A stretch of DNA of 58,321 nucleotides from Caryophanales bacterium (GTDB lineage Bacteria; Bacillota_I; Bacilli_A; RF39; UBA660): contig JAEEVN010000005.1 in assembly GCA_016290885.1 (NCBI GenBank), positions 1-58,321 of the forward strand, read 5' to 3'. Both the position numbers and the translations under genes were made by a program. Positions 43,842 through 52,843 of this stretch are shown here, piece by piece. The notes under the pieces were generated by a model. It was given only the letters and a program-made list of their open reading frames with translations, searched no databases and was not told the DNA's origin. Positions within the stretch are counted from its first letter, which is position 1. Each line of letters opens with the position of its first letter.

Positions 43842-43867
43842 TTAAATCACCTTAAGGTATTATAGCA

Positions 43868-43896
43868 CAAAAAAAGCAATATTAATTGCTTTTTTA
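43868..43896 (-). terminator. Terminator after ruvB
   Basis: On the minus strand, AAAAAGCAAT/ATTGCTTTTT hairpin with U7, placed between ruvB and queA. It would separate queA from ruvAB. Confidence 0.65.
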
Positions 43897-44895
43897 AAAT
43901 AAACTATCTATTTTACTTATTTTTAAATGTTCATATGCTTTTTCAGTAACCATTCTACCTCTATTGGTTCTTTTTAAATAACCATTTTGAAGTAAATAAG
44001 GTTCATATACATCTTCAATAGTAGCTTTTTCTTCACCTATAGAAGATGCTAAAGCATCTATTCCTACAGGGCCACCATTAAATTTAGTAATAATAGTATT
44101 AAGAAGTTTATGATCAAGTTCATCAAGTCCTTCTCCATCCACTTTTAATTTATCTAAGGAAGATTTAGTTATTTCTTCTGTAATACTATCAAGTTCATTT
44201 ACTAATGTAAAATCTCTAACTCTTTTAAGTAATCTATTTGCTATTCTAGGAGTACCTCTACTTCTTTTAGCTAGTTCTAGCGCTGCATTATCATCAATTG
44301 ATATATCAAATACTTTAGCAGTTCTCTTAACTATTTTAATTAAATCATCAGTAGAATAATAATCTAAATGAGATATTATTCCAAATCTATCTCTAAGTGG
44401 ACTAGAAAGATCTCCTATACGTGTTGTTGCTCCTACTAATGTAAATGGAGGCAAATCTATTTTAATACTTCTAGAAGAACTATCTCCATTAATTATAATA
44501 TCTAAAGTAAAATCTTCCATTGCAGAATATAATACTTCTTCAATATATCTAGGTAATCTATGTATTTCATCAATAAATAATACATCTCCTTCACTTAAAG
44601 AAGTAAGTATTGCTGCTAGATCACCAGTCTTTTCAATAGCAGGACCACTAGCAGTCTTAACATTAACTCCAAGTTCATTAGCTATTATATATGCAAGTGT
44701 AGTTTTACCTAGTCCTGGAGGACCATATAATAATACATGATCAAGTGATTCATTTCTAAGTTTAGCAGCTTTTATAAATACATCAAGATTACCTTTAACA
44801 TCATCTTGACCTATATATTCTCTTAAATACTGAGGTCTAAGTTTATATTCATCTAAATCAAGTTCTGATTCATTAGGATTAATAATTTCATCCAT
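43894..44895 (-). CDS. ruvB: Holliday junction helicase RuvB
   Basis: AAA+ motor of branch migration with RuvA. 333 residues. Walker A GPPGLGKT (58-65), Walker [11 protein letters not shown], sensor [22 protein letters not shown] with the Arg finger, and the C-terminal winged helix ending in [12 protein letters not shown]. It lies 15 bases after ruvA, as usual. A terminator follows it. Confidence 0.96.
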   Translation of the reverse strand: MDEIINPNESELDLDEYKLRPQYLREYIGQDDVKGNLDVFIKAAKLRNESLDHVLLYGPPGLGKTTLAYIIANELGVNVKTASGPAIEKTGDLAAILTSLSEGDVLFIDEIHRLPRYIEEVLYSAMEDFTLDIIINGDSSSRSIKIDLPPFTLVGATTRIGDLSSPLRDRFGIISHLDYYSTDDLIKIVKRTAKVFDISIDDNAALELAKRSRGTPRIANRLLKRVRDFTLVNELDSITEEITKSSLDKLKVDGEGLDELDHKLLNTIITKFNGGPVGIDALASSIGEEKATIEDVYEPYLLQNGYLKRTNRGRMVTEKAYEHLKISKIDSLF

Positions 44896-44910
44896 AATAT
44901 CACCTCTTTT

Positions 44911-45456
44911 CTATTTTAATAATAATTTTAATGCTTCTTTAATTCTATCTTCTATTTTTAACGAACTATCTATATTAGGTAATATTTTATTGATTTCAGG
45001 AGTCTTATAACCAAGGCCTAATAAAGCATCTTTTAGTTCATTATCACTAACTTTAACTTCATCTTTATTAACTAATTTACCCTTTAAATCAAGAATGATT
45101 TGTCTAGCAACTTTATCTCCGATTTTAGGGAATTTCTTTAAATAATTGATATTACCATTTTCTATTTCTTTCATTAATTCATCAGAAGATACAGAAAGTA
45201 ATGGTAATGCCATTTTAGGGCCTAATCCTTTAACATCTATTAATTTTAAAAACATATTCTTTTCATCTATATCTTTAAACCCATATAAAGTGTTATCATC
45301 TTCTCTAATTTGTTGATATATAAAAACTTTACATTCATTATCTAATCTATAAGAATATGGATTAGAAGTATATACTTTATATCCAATATTATTATTTTCT
45401 ATTACTATATATTCAGGATATATATAAGTTATCTTTCCTATAATGTATTCGTACAT
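44911..45456 (-). CDS. ruvA: Holliday junction DNA-binding protein RuvA
   Basis: Holds four-way junctions for RuvB. 181 residues: an OB-fold (MYEYIIGKITYIYPEYIVIENNNIGY), helix-hairpin-helix motifs (DVKGLGPKMALPLLS and KFPKIGDKVARQIILDLKGKL), and domain III for RuvB contact (ELKDALLGLGYKTPEI). ATG 45456 is chosen because GGGTGAT is six bases upstream; the longer frame adds a non-family stretch. No ruvC is seen; ruvX lies elsewhere in the window. Confidence 0.95.
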   Translation of the reverse strand: MYEYIIGKITYIYPEYIVIENNNIGYKVYTSNPYSYRLDNECKVFIYQQIREDDNTLYGFKDIDEKNMFLKLIDVKGLGPKMALPLLSVSSDELMKEIENGNINYLKKFPKIGDKVARQIILDLKGKLVNKDEVKVSDNELKDALLGLGYKTPEINKILPNIDSSLKIEDRIKEALKLLLK

Positions 45457-45510
45457 TTTATCACCCATTATAATTATAGCATACATATATTTGGAAAAAC
45501 AATCGAACAA

Positions 45511-45540
45511 ATAAAAAAACTATGATAAATCATAGTTTAT
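45511..45540 (-). terminator. Terminator after the small membrane gene
   Basis: On the minus strand, AAACTATGA/TCATAGTTT with a 4-nt loop and U-run. Confidence 0.75.
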
Positions 45541-45752
45541 TTAGTATCTTTCTTAACACATACACCATATCCAGGTTTATCACCAGCTACATATTTTTCT
45601 TTAGCCATTTCGCATGTTCTTTTGGTCATATAATCAGTAATATGGCCTCCAAATTTATTTAATAAAACAAGGAATAGTGTTATTAATAACGTAATAATTA
45701 TAATAGTTTTTAATAAATCATTTAAATTTTTACTATTTATTTTCTCTATCAT
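45537..45752 (-). CDS. Small membrane protein, unknown
   Basis: 71 residues: an N-terminal polar part, one membrane span (about 15-36, IIIITLLITLFLVLL), and a tail with two Cys (RTCEMAKEKY and YGVCVKK). The start at 45752 follows GGTGAT by three bases; a longer frame would reach into obg. It sits between obg and ruvA, with a terminator after it. Not recognised. Confidence 0.6.
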   Translation of the reverse strand: MIEKINSKNLNDLLKTIIIITLLITLFLVLLNKFGGHITDYMTKRTCEMAKEKYVAGDKPGYGVCVKKDTK

Positions 45753-45793
45753 ACTATCACCTAGTATAATTATTACATATTTTTTTAAAATAA

Positions 45794-47065
45794 TCAATCT
45801 TCTAATGTATATTCAAATTCATAATTGTCTATTCTAACTAAATCTCCTTCTTGAATACCCATTTTTCTTAATTCTTCATCTACACCCATTCTTCTAAGTT
45901 TATTAGAAAATCTTCTAACACCTTCATCAGTAAATTTAGTCATTTTAAATAATTTTTCTATTCTATCACTATGAATAACATAAACATCATCTTCTTTAGT
46001 AATAGTAAATGGTTGTTCTTCTTTAAATTTATATAAAATATGGCTTTCTATTTCATCTTCAGTATATAAATCTTCAGAAAATATTTCATCTAATTTATTA
46101 GCAATTACTATTAATAAATCATCAATACCAGTATTATTAATAGCACTTATTTCATATACATCTTTTTTAACTTTTTTCTTAAATTCTTTTAAATTTTCTT
46201 CTGAATCAGGCATATCCATTTTATTAGCTACTATTATTTCTTCTTTTTTAGTTAATTTTTCTGAATAACTATTAAGTTCATTTCTAATAACTAAATAATT
46301 ATCATATGGATCTCCTTCAATACCAGACATATCTACTATATGTACTATTATTCTAGTTCTTTCAATATGTCTTAAGAATTTATCACCAAGGCCTACACCT
46401 TCAGAAGCTCCCTCTATAAGCCCTGGAAGATCTGCTACTACATAAGATCTACCATCTTTAGTTTTAACCATACCAAGATTTGGACTTAATGTTGTAAAGT
46501 GATATGCTCCTATTTTAGGTTTAGCTGCACTTATTTTAGATAAGAATGTAGATTTACCTACTGAAGGTAATCCAACTAATCCTACATCTGCTAGCATTTT
46601 TAATTCTATTTTTAAAGCTTTTTCTTCTCCTGGTTCACCATTTTCAGAGAAATTAGGGGCAGTATTAGCATGTGTTTTAAAGGCAGCATTGCCTCTTCCA
46701 CCTCTTCCACCTTTAGCTACTACTACTTCATCATTTTCTTTGGTTAAATCAGCAATTATTAGGCCTGTATCAGTATCTTTAATAACAGTTCCTAGTGGTA
46801 CTTTAACATATATATCTTCTGCCATAGCACCAAATTTATTGCTACCTTTACCATTTTCTCCTTTTTTACCTTTTATTTCTTTTTGATATTTTAAATCTAA
46901 AAGAGTATGAAGACCTTTATCTACTTTAAAGATAATAGAGGATCCTTTACCTCCATTACCACCATTTGGTCCACCCATAGGTACATATTTTTCTCTTCTA
47001 AAACTAGTACATCCATTACCACCGTCACCAGCTTTAACTTTAAGTACTACTTCATCTACGAACAT
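45794..47065 (-). CDS. obg: GTPase Obg
   Basis: Ribosome-assembly and stress GTPase. 423 residues in three parts: the glycine-rich Obg fold (about 1-158: GDGGNGCTSFRREKYVPMGGPNGGNGG), the G domain with GLPSVGKST, DLPGLIEGASEGVGLG and NKMD, and the C-terminal OCT domain (about 340-423). SD AAGGGGTGAT. The small ORF on the other strand here is a shadow of the glycine-rich part. Near rplU-prp-rpmA as usual, with trmB inserted. Confidence 0.96.
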   Translation of the reverse strand: MFVDEVVLKVKAGDGGNGCTSFRREKYVPMGGPNGGNGGKGSSIIFKVDKGLHTLLDLKYQKEIKGKKGENGKGSNKFGAMAEDIYVKVPLGTVIKDTDTGLIIADLTKENDEVVVAKGGRGGRGNAAFKTHANTAPNFSENGEPGEEKALKIELKMLADVGLVGLPSVGKSTFLSKISAAKPKIGAYHFTTLSPNLGMVKTKDGRSYVVADLPGLIEGASEGVGLGDKFLRHIERTRIIVHIVDMSGIEGDPYDNYLVIRNELNSYSEKLTKKEEIIVANKMDMPDSEENLKEFKKKVKKDVYEISAINNTGIDDLLIVIANKLDEIFSEDLYTEDEIESHILYKFKEEQPFTITKEDDVYVIHSDRIEKLFKMTKFTDEGVRRFSNKLRRMGVDEELRKMGIQEGDLVRIDNYEFEYTLED

Positions 47066-47076
47066 ATTATCACCCC

Positions 47077-47715
47077 TTAATTCTTAAAAGATGCATCAAC
47101 ATAATATATTTGTCTATGTTCTTTAAAATATTGTTTTTCAAAGTCAGTCATTACATTATCTATTTTTCTTTCATCATTATGTAAATCCATACTAACTCTA
47201 TTAAATGTATACCAATATTTACTTAAACTTTCTAAAGCTGATGCAAATAATATTTTATTATCAGTCTTTAATATAATATGTTTATCTTTTCTAAATACTC
47301 TATCATATATTCTTAAATAACTTTCATGAGTAAATCTCTTTCTTTCATCTTGTTTTTTAGGCCAAGGTTCAGAGAAAGTAAGATATATAGTATTTATATC
47401 TTTCTTAAATATATTAGCTAAGTCACTTGCATTAGCATGAATCATCTTTAAGTTATTTAATTTATAATTATTTGCTTGTTTTAAAGCATATGCAATTTGA
47501 TTTTTATCTAGTTCTAATCCTATAAAGTTAAGATTTGGATATTTCATAGCCATACCTATTATAAAACTACCTCTACCCATACCTAGTTCAAGCATAATTG
47601 GATTATTATTACCAAATACACTAGACCAATTACCTATATTCTTTTCAGGATTTCTAACTAATATTTTGCTATCATCAATTATTTCACTAGCATTTTTTAC
47701 AACGTTATATCTCAT
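47077..47715 (-). CDS. trmB: tRNA (guanine-N7)-methyltransferase TrmB
   Basis: Makes m7G46 in the tRNA variable loop. 212 residues. SAM-binding MLELGMGRGSFIIGMAMKYP and FIGLELDKNQIAYAL, then TIYLTFSEPWPKKQDERKRFTHESYL, the TrmB signature with the catalytic Asp position (here Ser in FSEPWPK, family: FSDPWPK). ATG 47715 is used: GAGGTG is four bases upstream. It lies between rpmA and obg. Confidence 0.93.
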   Translation of the reverse strand: MRYNVVKNASEIIDDSKILVRNPEKNIGNWSSVFGNNNPIMLELGMGRGSFIIGMAMKYPNLNFIGLELDKNQIAYALKQANNYKLNNLKMIHANASDLANIFKKDINTIYLTFSEPWPKKQDERKRFTHESYLRIYDRVFRKDKHIILKTDNKILFASALESLSKYWYTFNRVSMDLHNDERKIDNVMTDFEKQYFKEHRQIYYVDASFKN

Positions 47716-47745
47716 AACACACCTCATTTTTATTTTACTATATAT

Positions 47746-47777
47746 TTAAAAAAATATCATCACATGATGATATTTTT
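47746..47777 (-). terminator. Terminator after rpmA
   Basis: On the minus strand, AATATCATCA/TGATGATATT plus a U-run, right after the rpmA stop. Confidence 0.8.
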
Positions 47778-48060
47778 ATGCTTCGTATACACTAACTTGT
47801 TTCTTATCTTTACCTTTTCTTTCAAACTTAACTGTTCCAGTTACTTTAGCAAATAAAGTATGATCAGTACCCATACCTACATTAGTTCCTGGATAAATTT
47901 TAGTTCCTCTTTGACGATATAAAATAGAACCAGCAGAAACAACTTCACCATCACTAGCTTTAGCACCTAGTCTTCTACCAGCAGAATCTCTTCCGTTATG
48001 AGTAGAACCTTGAGCTTTAACGTGTGCGAATTTTTGTATATCTAAAATCATTCTAATCAT
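47776..48060 (-). CDS. rpmA: Ribosomal protein L27 with N-terminal extension
   Basis: bL27, whose N-terminus reaches the peptidyl transferase centre. 94 residues. In Firmicutes a short leader is cut off by the protease Prp. Here the leader [12 protein letters not shown] (1-12) precedes [14 protein letters not shown]; the consensus leader ends LQFFA, so the first Phe is replaced by Lys. Cleavage is expected after Ala12. The protease gene is next to it. SD GGAGGT is seven bases from ATG. Confidence 0.95.
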   Translation of the reverse strand: MIRMILDIQKFAHVKAQGSTHNGRDSAGRRLGAKASDGEVVSAGSILYRQRGTKIYPGTNVGMGTDHTLFAKVTGTVKFERKGKDKKQVSVYEA

Positions 48061-48064
48061 GATA

Positions 48065-48358
48065 TTACCTCCTTATAATTTTTATATAATCTTTATAATC
48101 TTTTTCAAGATTTTCTAAAAGAAGTATCATATTATTAAGTAATTTATTTACTATTTCATCTTCTTTTAATTTTCTAATAATAATTTCATTATCTAAATCA
48201 CTATAATCTATAGCATCAGGATTAATTTCAATTATTGCATTAATAGTAGTAATAACTATAGATGATACAGAAGCACATACAATGTCTTTTCCTTTATCAT
48301 CATATCCTGCATGACCTTTAATAGTAATTAGATTATCTTTTAATTCGACTTTTATCAT
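48065..48358 (-). CDS. prp: Ribosomal-processing cysteine protease Prp
   Basis: 97 residues, YsxB/Prp family. It trims the N-terminal extension of L27. The catalytic pair is visible: His in [13 protein letters not shown] (about 16) and Cys in [11 protein letters not shown] (about 28). It lies between rplU and rpmA, the fixed order in Firmicutes. Confidence 0.93.
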   Translation of the reverse strand: MIKVELKDNLITIKGHAGYDDKGKDIVCASVSSIVITTINAIIEINPDAIDYSDLDNEIIIRKLKEDEIVNKLLNNMILLLENLEKDYKDYIKIIRR

Positions 48359-48368
48359 AGCAAAATCC

Positions 48369-48665
48369 TTATTTTATAGATTTAATAACTACTTGAGTAT
48401 ATGGTTGTCTATGACCTTGTCTTTTTCTGAAGTTGTTCTTTTGAATATATTTAAATATTCTAATTTTTCTTTGTTTTCCTTGTTTAACAACTTCACCAGT
48501 AACTACAGCACCTTCTACATAAGGATGTCCAATAACATCACCTAGCATAAGTACATTAGTAAACTTAACAGTTTTACCTTCTTCAACGTCTAATTTTTCT
48601 ACATAAATAGTATCGCCTTCAGTAACTGTATATTGTTTACCACCAGTTTCAATTATAGCTTTCAT
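48369..48665 (-). CDS. rplU: Ribosomal protein L21
   Basis: bL21, 98 residues, binds 23S r[28 protein letters not shown] and the basic [29 protein letters not shown] end are typical. First gene of rplU-prp-rpmA. A structured leader and a consensus promoter lie upstream. SD AAAGGAGG. Confidence 0.96.
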   Translation of the reverse strand: MKAIIETGGKQYTVTEGDTIYVEKLDVEEGKTVKFTNVLMLGDVIGHPYVEGAVVTGEVVKQGKQRKIRIFKYIQKNNFRKRQGHRQPYTQVVIKSIK

Positions 48666-48669
48666 TTTA

Positions 48670-48770
48670 ACGCCTCCTTTATAATTTTCTTAAGACTCGC
48701 CTAATAGGTAACTTACGTTTTATAACCATTTTCGTGCGGTTGTAAGCCAATTAAGGCATTACAAACGTTA
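48670..48770 (-). promoter_or_regulatory. L21 leader (autoregulatory RNA of rplU-prp-rpmA)
   Basis: The minus-strand leader forms a three-way junction. Outer stem ACGTTT/AAACGT (48768-48763 with 48720-48715) encloses one hairpin TGTAATGCC/GGCTTACA and another AACC/GGTT. Position and form fit the Firmicutes ribosomal L21 leader. Binding by L21 is inferred. Confidence 0.7.
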
Positions 48771-48772
48771 TA

Positions 48773-48801
48773 ATAATAACATTTTTATATATAAAAGTCA
48801 A
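48773..48801 (-). promoter_or_regulatory. rplU operon promoter
   Basis: On the minus strand, TTGACT (48801-48796), 17-base spacer, TATTAT (48778-48773). A clear housekeeping promoter. Confidence 0.7.
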
Positions 48802-48822
48802 TGTTTTTCAATATGTTTACAA

Positions 48823-48852
48823 TAAAAAAAGAAGATTATTCTTCTTCTTTTT
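48823..48852 (-). terminator. Terminator after xseB
   Basis: On the minus strand, AAGAAGAAT.AATCTTCTT-type stem then U7, at the xseB stop. Confidence 0.6.
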
Positions 48853-49069
48853 CTAATTCTTTAAAATCTTCTAATTTACCATCAGCATTTAATATTTTAT
48901 TAACTGCTTTAGTAGCATCATCTAATTTTTTAGAACATTCTTTAGCTAATTTCATAGCTTCAGTATATTTATTAATAGCATCATCTAGATCAATATTACC
49001 TTGTTCTAATTCTGATACTATTTCTTCAAGTTTATTTAATTTTTCTTCAAAACTTAATTCTTTACTCAT
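48836..49069 (-). CDS. xseB: Exodeoxyribonuclease VII small subunit
   Basis: 77 residues, XseB. LSFEEKLNKLEEIVSELEQGNIDLDDAINKYTEAMKLAKECSKKLDDATKAV is the family core. It partners XseA. It overlaps xseA by eight bases and is the last gene of nusB-xseA-xseB. Confidence 0.93.
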   Translation of the reverse strand: MSKELSFEEKLNKLEEIVSELEQGNIDLDDAINKYTEAMKLAKECSKKLDDATKAVNKILNADGKLEDFKELEKEEE

Positions 49070-50261
49070 TTTTAATCTCCTTTACAGTACTAATTATTTC
49101 TCCATTAGATACTTTTATATTTAATGTATCATTAACTTTTACATCTTTTATATCACTAATTACTTTATTATCTATTTTACTAATAGAATAACCTCTTTTT
49201 AAAGTATTTAGAGGATTTAATACACTAAGTTTATTAATTAAATTAGAATATTTATTATTCTTATTATTCATATATAAATTAATAATAGTATTAGTTTTAT
49301 CTATTAAGTTATCTAGTTTTTGTTCTTTTATTTCATATATACTCATTGGATTACTTAGTATATAACTAGATTTAATTCTATCTAATATCTTTTTATTAGT
49401 ATCTAATATATTATTCATATTTTTACTAGATCTTATTTCTAATTGACTTATTAATTTTAATAAATCAGCTTTAGAAGGCACTGCTATTTCTGCTGCTCCT
49501 GTAGGAGTTTCTGCTCTTTTATCTGCAACAAAATCAGCAATTGTAAAGTCTATTTCATGACCTACAGCACTAATTACAGGTGTATTACACTCATATATAG
49601 CTCTAGCTACTATTTCTTCATTAAATGCCCATAAATCTTCAATAGAACCTCCACCTCTACCTACAATTAATGTATCTAAATCATAAGTATCAGCAAGTTT
49701 AATATTTCTAACTATATCATCCTTAGCTTCTTTACCTTGTACTAAAGATGGGAAAAGAATTACTTCACATAATGGATATCTTCTATTAATAGTAGAAATT
49801 ATATCTCTTATAGCTGCACCTGTAGGAGCTGTAATAATACCAATTCTTTTAGGAATTTTAGGTATTTCTTTTTTATGTTCAGGATTAAATAATCCTTCTT
49901 TTTTAAGATCTGCTTTTAACTTTTCATATAAAGCATATAGATTACCTACTCCATCTTCAATCATTTCATCTACATATATTTGATAATTACCAGTAGATGG
50001 AAATACACTAATTCTTCCTCTAACTAATACTTTAGTACCATCAATCGGTTCAAACTGTACGCTTTTAGTTTGAGAAGCAAACATAATTGCACTAATTCTA
50101 CTTTCTTCATCTTTAATAGTGAAATAAAAATGTCCTCTAGAATGTCTCTTAAAGTTAGATATTTCACCTTTAATAGCAATATTTTGTAAATTAGCATCAT
50201 TATCAAATTTATACTTTATATAACGAGTTAAAGCTCCAACTGTTATATAATCATTATTCAT
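49062..50261 (-). CDS. xseA: Exodeoxyribonuclease VII large subunit
   Basis: Degrades single-stranded DNA to oligonucleotides. 399 residues: N-terminal OB-fold (GEISNFKRHSRGHFYFTIKDEESRISAIMF), catalytic region with GIITAPTGAAIRDI, VGRGGGSIEDLWAFNEE and AVGHEIDFTIADFVADKRAETPTGAAE, then a coiled coil. ATG 50261 follows GGAGA by about nine bases; the longer frame would extend into nusB. Confidence 0.94.
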   Translation of the reverse strand: MNNDYITVGALTRYIKYKFDNDANLQNIAIKGEISNFKRHSRGHFYFTIKDEESRISAIMFASQTKSVQFEPIDGTKVLVRGRISVFPSTGNYQIYVDEMIEDGVGNLYALYEKLKADLKKEGLFNPEHKKEIPKIPKRIGIITAPTGAAIRDIISTINRRYPLCEVILFPSLVQGKEAKDDIVRNIKLADTYDLDTLIVGRGGGSIEDLWAFNEEIVARAIYECNTPVISAVGHEIDFTIADFVADKRAETPTGAAEIAVPSKADLLKLISQLEIRSSKNMNNILDTNKKILDRIKSSYILSNPMSIYEIKEQKLDNLIDKTNTIINLYMNNKNNKYSNLINKLSVLNPLNTLKRGYSISKIDNKVISDIKDVKVNDTLNIKVSNGEIISTVKEIKNE

Positions 50262-50658
50262 CTTTATTATCTCCATGATAAATTTTATCAAGTACTGCAT
50301 TAATCATATCTTTTACTTTATCATCACTATATTCTTTAGCAAGTTCAACAGCTTCATTAATAGCTACTATTTCTGGAGTATCAGTATAGCATAATTCATA
50401 TATACCCATTCTTAGTATTGCTCCATCTATTTTACCAAGTCTATCAATAGTCCAATCTTTAAGATTCTTATTAGCTATTTTATCTATATCATTTCTGTTT
50501 TCTAAAACACCATGTACCATTTCATCAACAAAATCATTATCAACTTCACATACTTCTTTAATAACATCTTCAACTTTATAATCTATATTAGATGCTTCAT
50601 AAAGAAATATTTGATATAAAATAGTCATAATTTTCTTTCTTAATTCAGTTCTATTCAT
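50254..50658 (-). CDS. nusB: Transcription antitermination factor NusB
   Basis: Binds the boxA sites of rRNA leaders with NusE. 134 residues, all-helical. NRTELRKKIMTILYQIFLYE at the start and the C-terminal RMGIYELCYTDTPEIVAINEAVELAKEYSDDKVKDMINAVLDKI are the family signature. Own TATAAT upstream, SD GAGGTGATG. Overlaps xseA by eight bases. Confidence 0.94.
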   Translation of the reverse strand: MNRTELRKKIMTILYQIFLYEASNIDYKVEDVIKEVCEVDNDFVDEMVHGVLENRNDIDKIANKNLKDWTIDRLGKIDGAILRMGIYELCYTDTPEIVAINEAVELAKEYSDDKVKDMINAVLDKIYHGDNKDE

Positions 50659-50681
50659 ATTTCATCACCTCTTTAATTATA

Positions 50682-50711
50682 TCAAAAAAAGTCTCCAATA
50701 TGAAGACTTAT
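50682..50711 (-). terminator. Terminator after the CPBP gene
   Basis: On the minus strand, AAGTCT/AGACTT stem with a 9-nt loop and U7. Confidence 0.7.
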
Positions 50712-50714
50712 TTA

Positions 50715-51302
50715 TTAATTAATTATACCTAATACTATAGTTACTATTCCTAAAACCATATGAGTTAATATAACACCACATAGGTTTTTATCTTTTTTAT
50801 AAAATATATATAATATTATTCCTATAATAAATGTTAATACACAAGTTAAAATATCTCTATATATTATATGAACAAATGAATAACATAAACTAGATATAAT
50901 TATCCATATATAATTATATTTGCTATTTATATCAAAATATCCAAAAACTCCTCTATATAGAAATTCTTGTATTGGACAAGATATAAATACATAAAATATA
51001 TAAAATAATAATGTTTCATTAGGATTATATTTATCTAGATGTAATAATTTAAGAATCAATACTATTATTATACATATTGCTATTAATATTAAATTTCTTT
51101 TAATAGATTTAAATAAATTAACTTTAGTTATTCCAAGTTCATTATTTTTAACTTTAAACAATTTCATTAATAAAAATATAAATATTCCTATACCTGTTAA
51201 TAAGTAAAATTTTATATCATATAAATAATTATTACACAGTATTAAAATAGGAACTATTATATATATTAATAATATAATTGCTAATAATAATTTGTTTTTC
51301 AA
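50715..51302 (-). CDS. CPBP-family intramembrane protease-like protein
   Basis: 195 residues, about six membrane spans. The CPBP (Abi/CAAX-like) motif 1 reads CPIQEFLYRGVFGYF, with Gln in place of the first Glu of EExxxR but keeping Glu and Arg; motif 2 is SLCYSFVHIIYRD with the His, and TGVILTHMVLG-like C-terminal His (GVILTHMVLG). The loss of one Glu may weaken activity. The start is TTG (51302) after AAAGGA. Role (peptide maturation or immunity) unknown. Confidence 0.8.
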   Translation of the reverse strand: MKNKLLLAIILLIYIIVPILILCNNYLYDIKFYLLTGIGIFIFLLMKLFKVKNNELGITKVNLFKSIKRNLILIAICIIIVLILKLLHLDKYNPNETLLFYIFYVFISCPIQEFLYRGVFGYFDINSKYNYIWIIISSLCYSFVHIIYRDILTCVLTFIIGIILYIFYKKDKNLCGVILTHMVLGIVTIVLGIIN

Positions 51303-51320
51303 ATTATAATCCTTTCTATT

Positions 51321-52829
51321 CTATTTAAATAAACTCTTTAATACTTTATTAATAATTCTATTTAATAGTTTATCAGTAGTTTTATTTACTACTTTTTTAC
51401 CTAGTTTATACTGAGGTGTATTTTTCTTTTCTCTTTCTTGTCTATTTTTTTCTTTTTCTTGAAGTGCTTTAGCTTTTTCTTCTTCTTTTAATCTTTTAGC
51501 TTCTTCTTTTTCTTTATTTATTTCTTCTTTTTCTATATTTTCTTTTTCTCTAGTCTCATTAATTATTTCAGAAGCTGATCTATCATTAATATCTTCATCA
51601 TATTTACCTGCAAGTGGACTTTGATTAATAATTCTATTTCTAGTCATATCATCAATTACACCAATTTTACTTTGTGGAGGTAATATAAATACTCTTTCAC
51701 ATACTTCAGGTTCACCTTTTTCATTTTGAAAACTTACTATTGCTTCTCCAGTACCAAGTTCAAGTATAGTATCATATGTCTTGAACTTAGGATTAGTTCT
51801 AAATGAATCTGCTGCAGCTTTAGCTATTTTTTGATCTGCTGGTGTATATGCTCTTAAATTATGTTGAACTCTATTACCAAGTTGATCTAAAACTGTTGCT
51901 GGTATATCAGTTGTATAATGAGAAATAAAGTATAAACCTATACCTTTAGATCTAATCAATCTAACTATTTTTTCTACTTGTTTTAATCTATATGGAGGCA
52001 TTTCTCTAAATAGAAAGTAAGCTTCATCAAAGAAGAATACTATTTTTGGTATATCTAAATCTCCAACTTCTGGCATTGAATCATATAATCTAGTTAGTAA
52101 ACAAAGCATAACTGCAGAATATAAATCTGGATTTTTATATAATTCAACTGCATCAAGTATATTAATAATTCCTTTGCCATTATTATCTATTGATACTAAA
52201 TCATGAATATTTAGTTCTGGTTCTCCGAAGAACTTAGATAATCCTTGATTTTCAAGTACACTAAGGCTTCTAAGAATTACTCCAACACTTTGAGTAGTAA
52301 CATTACCATATGTTGTAGTAAGTTCATTTCTTATTTCACCAACTCTATTTAAAGCTTGTTTTAAATCATCAAGTGTATCTAAATCCCAGTTTTTATCTTC
52401 AGATACTTTAAATACTATATTTAAAACACCTTCTTGAGCTTCAGAAAGACCAAGCATAATAGATAATACATTTACTCCTACATCAGATACTTTAAATCTA
52501 ATTGGGTGTCCATTTAGTCTATAAACATCCCAAAATCTAACAGGAAATTCTTTTACTTCAAAATTATCTAATTTAAGATTACTAACTCTCTTAGCAATAT
52601 TATCATTCATTTCTCCAGTTACTGCAGTACCTGCTAAATCACCTTTAACATCTGCCATAAATACAGGTACACCTAAATCAGAAAAACTTTCTGCCATTAC
52701 TTTAGAAGTTATAGTTTTACCAGTACCAGAAGCACCAGTAATTAGACCATGTCTATTAGCCATACTAGGTAATAAACATACTTCTTTATCATTGTTTTTA
52801 CCTATTAAAAGTTTATTATTAATATACAT
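51321..52829 (-). CDS. HerA-like/DUF853 ATPase
   Basis: 502 residues, YjgR family (DUF853), related to HerA DNA translocases. Walker A GASGTGKT (32-39), Walker B-like KIVFFFDEAYFLF, and YFISHYTTDIPATVLDQLGNRVQHNLRAYTP, with QSKIGVIDDMTR near the end of the fold. The last ~80 residues are an unusual Lys/Glu coiled coil ending in a basic, hydrophobic tail (LLNRIINKVLKSLFK). SD AGGAGG. Follows mutS by 14 bases, suggesting co-transcription. Confidence 0.87.
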   Translation of the reverse strand: MYINNKLLIGKNNDKEVCLLPSMANRHGLITGASGTGKTITSKVMAESFSDLGVPVFMADVKGDLAGTAVTGEMNDNIAKRVSNLKLDNFEVKEFPVRFWDVYRLNGHPIRFKVSDVGVNVLSIMLGLSEAQEGVLNIVFKVSEDKNWDLDTLDDLKQALNRVGEIRNELTTTYGNVTTQSVGVILRSLSVLENQGLSKFFGEPELNIHDLVSIDNNGKGIINILDAVELYKNPDLYSAVMLCLLTRLYDSMPEVGDLDIPKIVFFFDEAYFLFREMPPYRLKQVEKIVRLIRSKGIGLYFISHYTTDIPATVLDQLGNRVQHNLRAYTPADQKIAKAAADSFRTNPKFKTYDTILELGTGEAIVSFQNEKGEPEVCERVFILPPQSKIGVIDDMTRNRIINQSPLAGKYDEDINDRSASEIINETREKENIEKEEINKEKEEAKRLKEEEKAKALQEKEKNRQEREKKNTPQYKLGKKVVNKTTDKLLNRIINKVLKSLFK

Positions 52830-52843
52830 AAATACCTCCTATA

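Noticed and set aside
48801-49124. Plus-strand ORF of 107 residues opposite xseB
   Set aside because: It is a shadow of xseB; no SD, and it spans the rplU promoter and xseB terminator.
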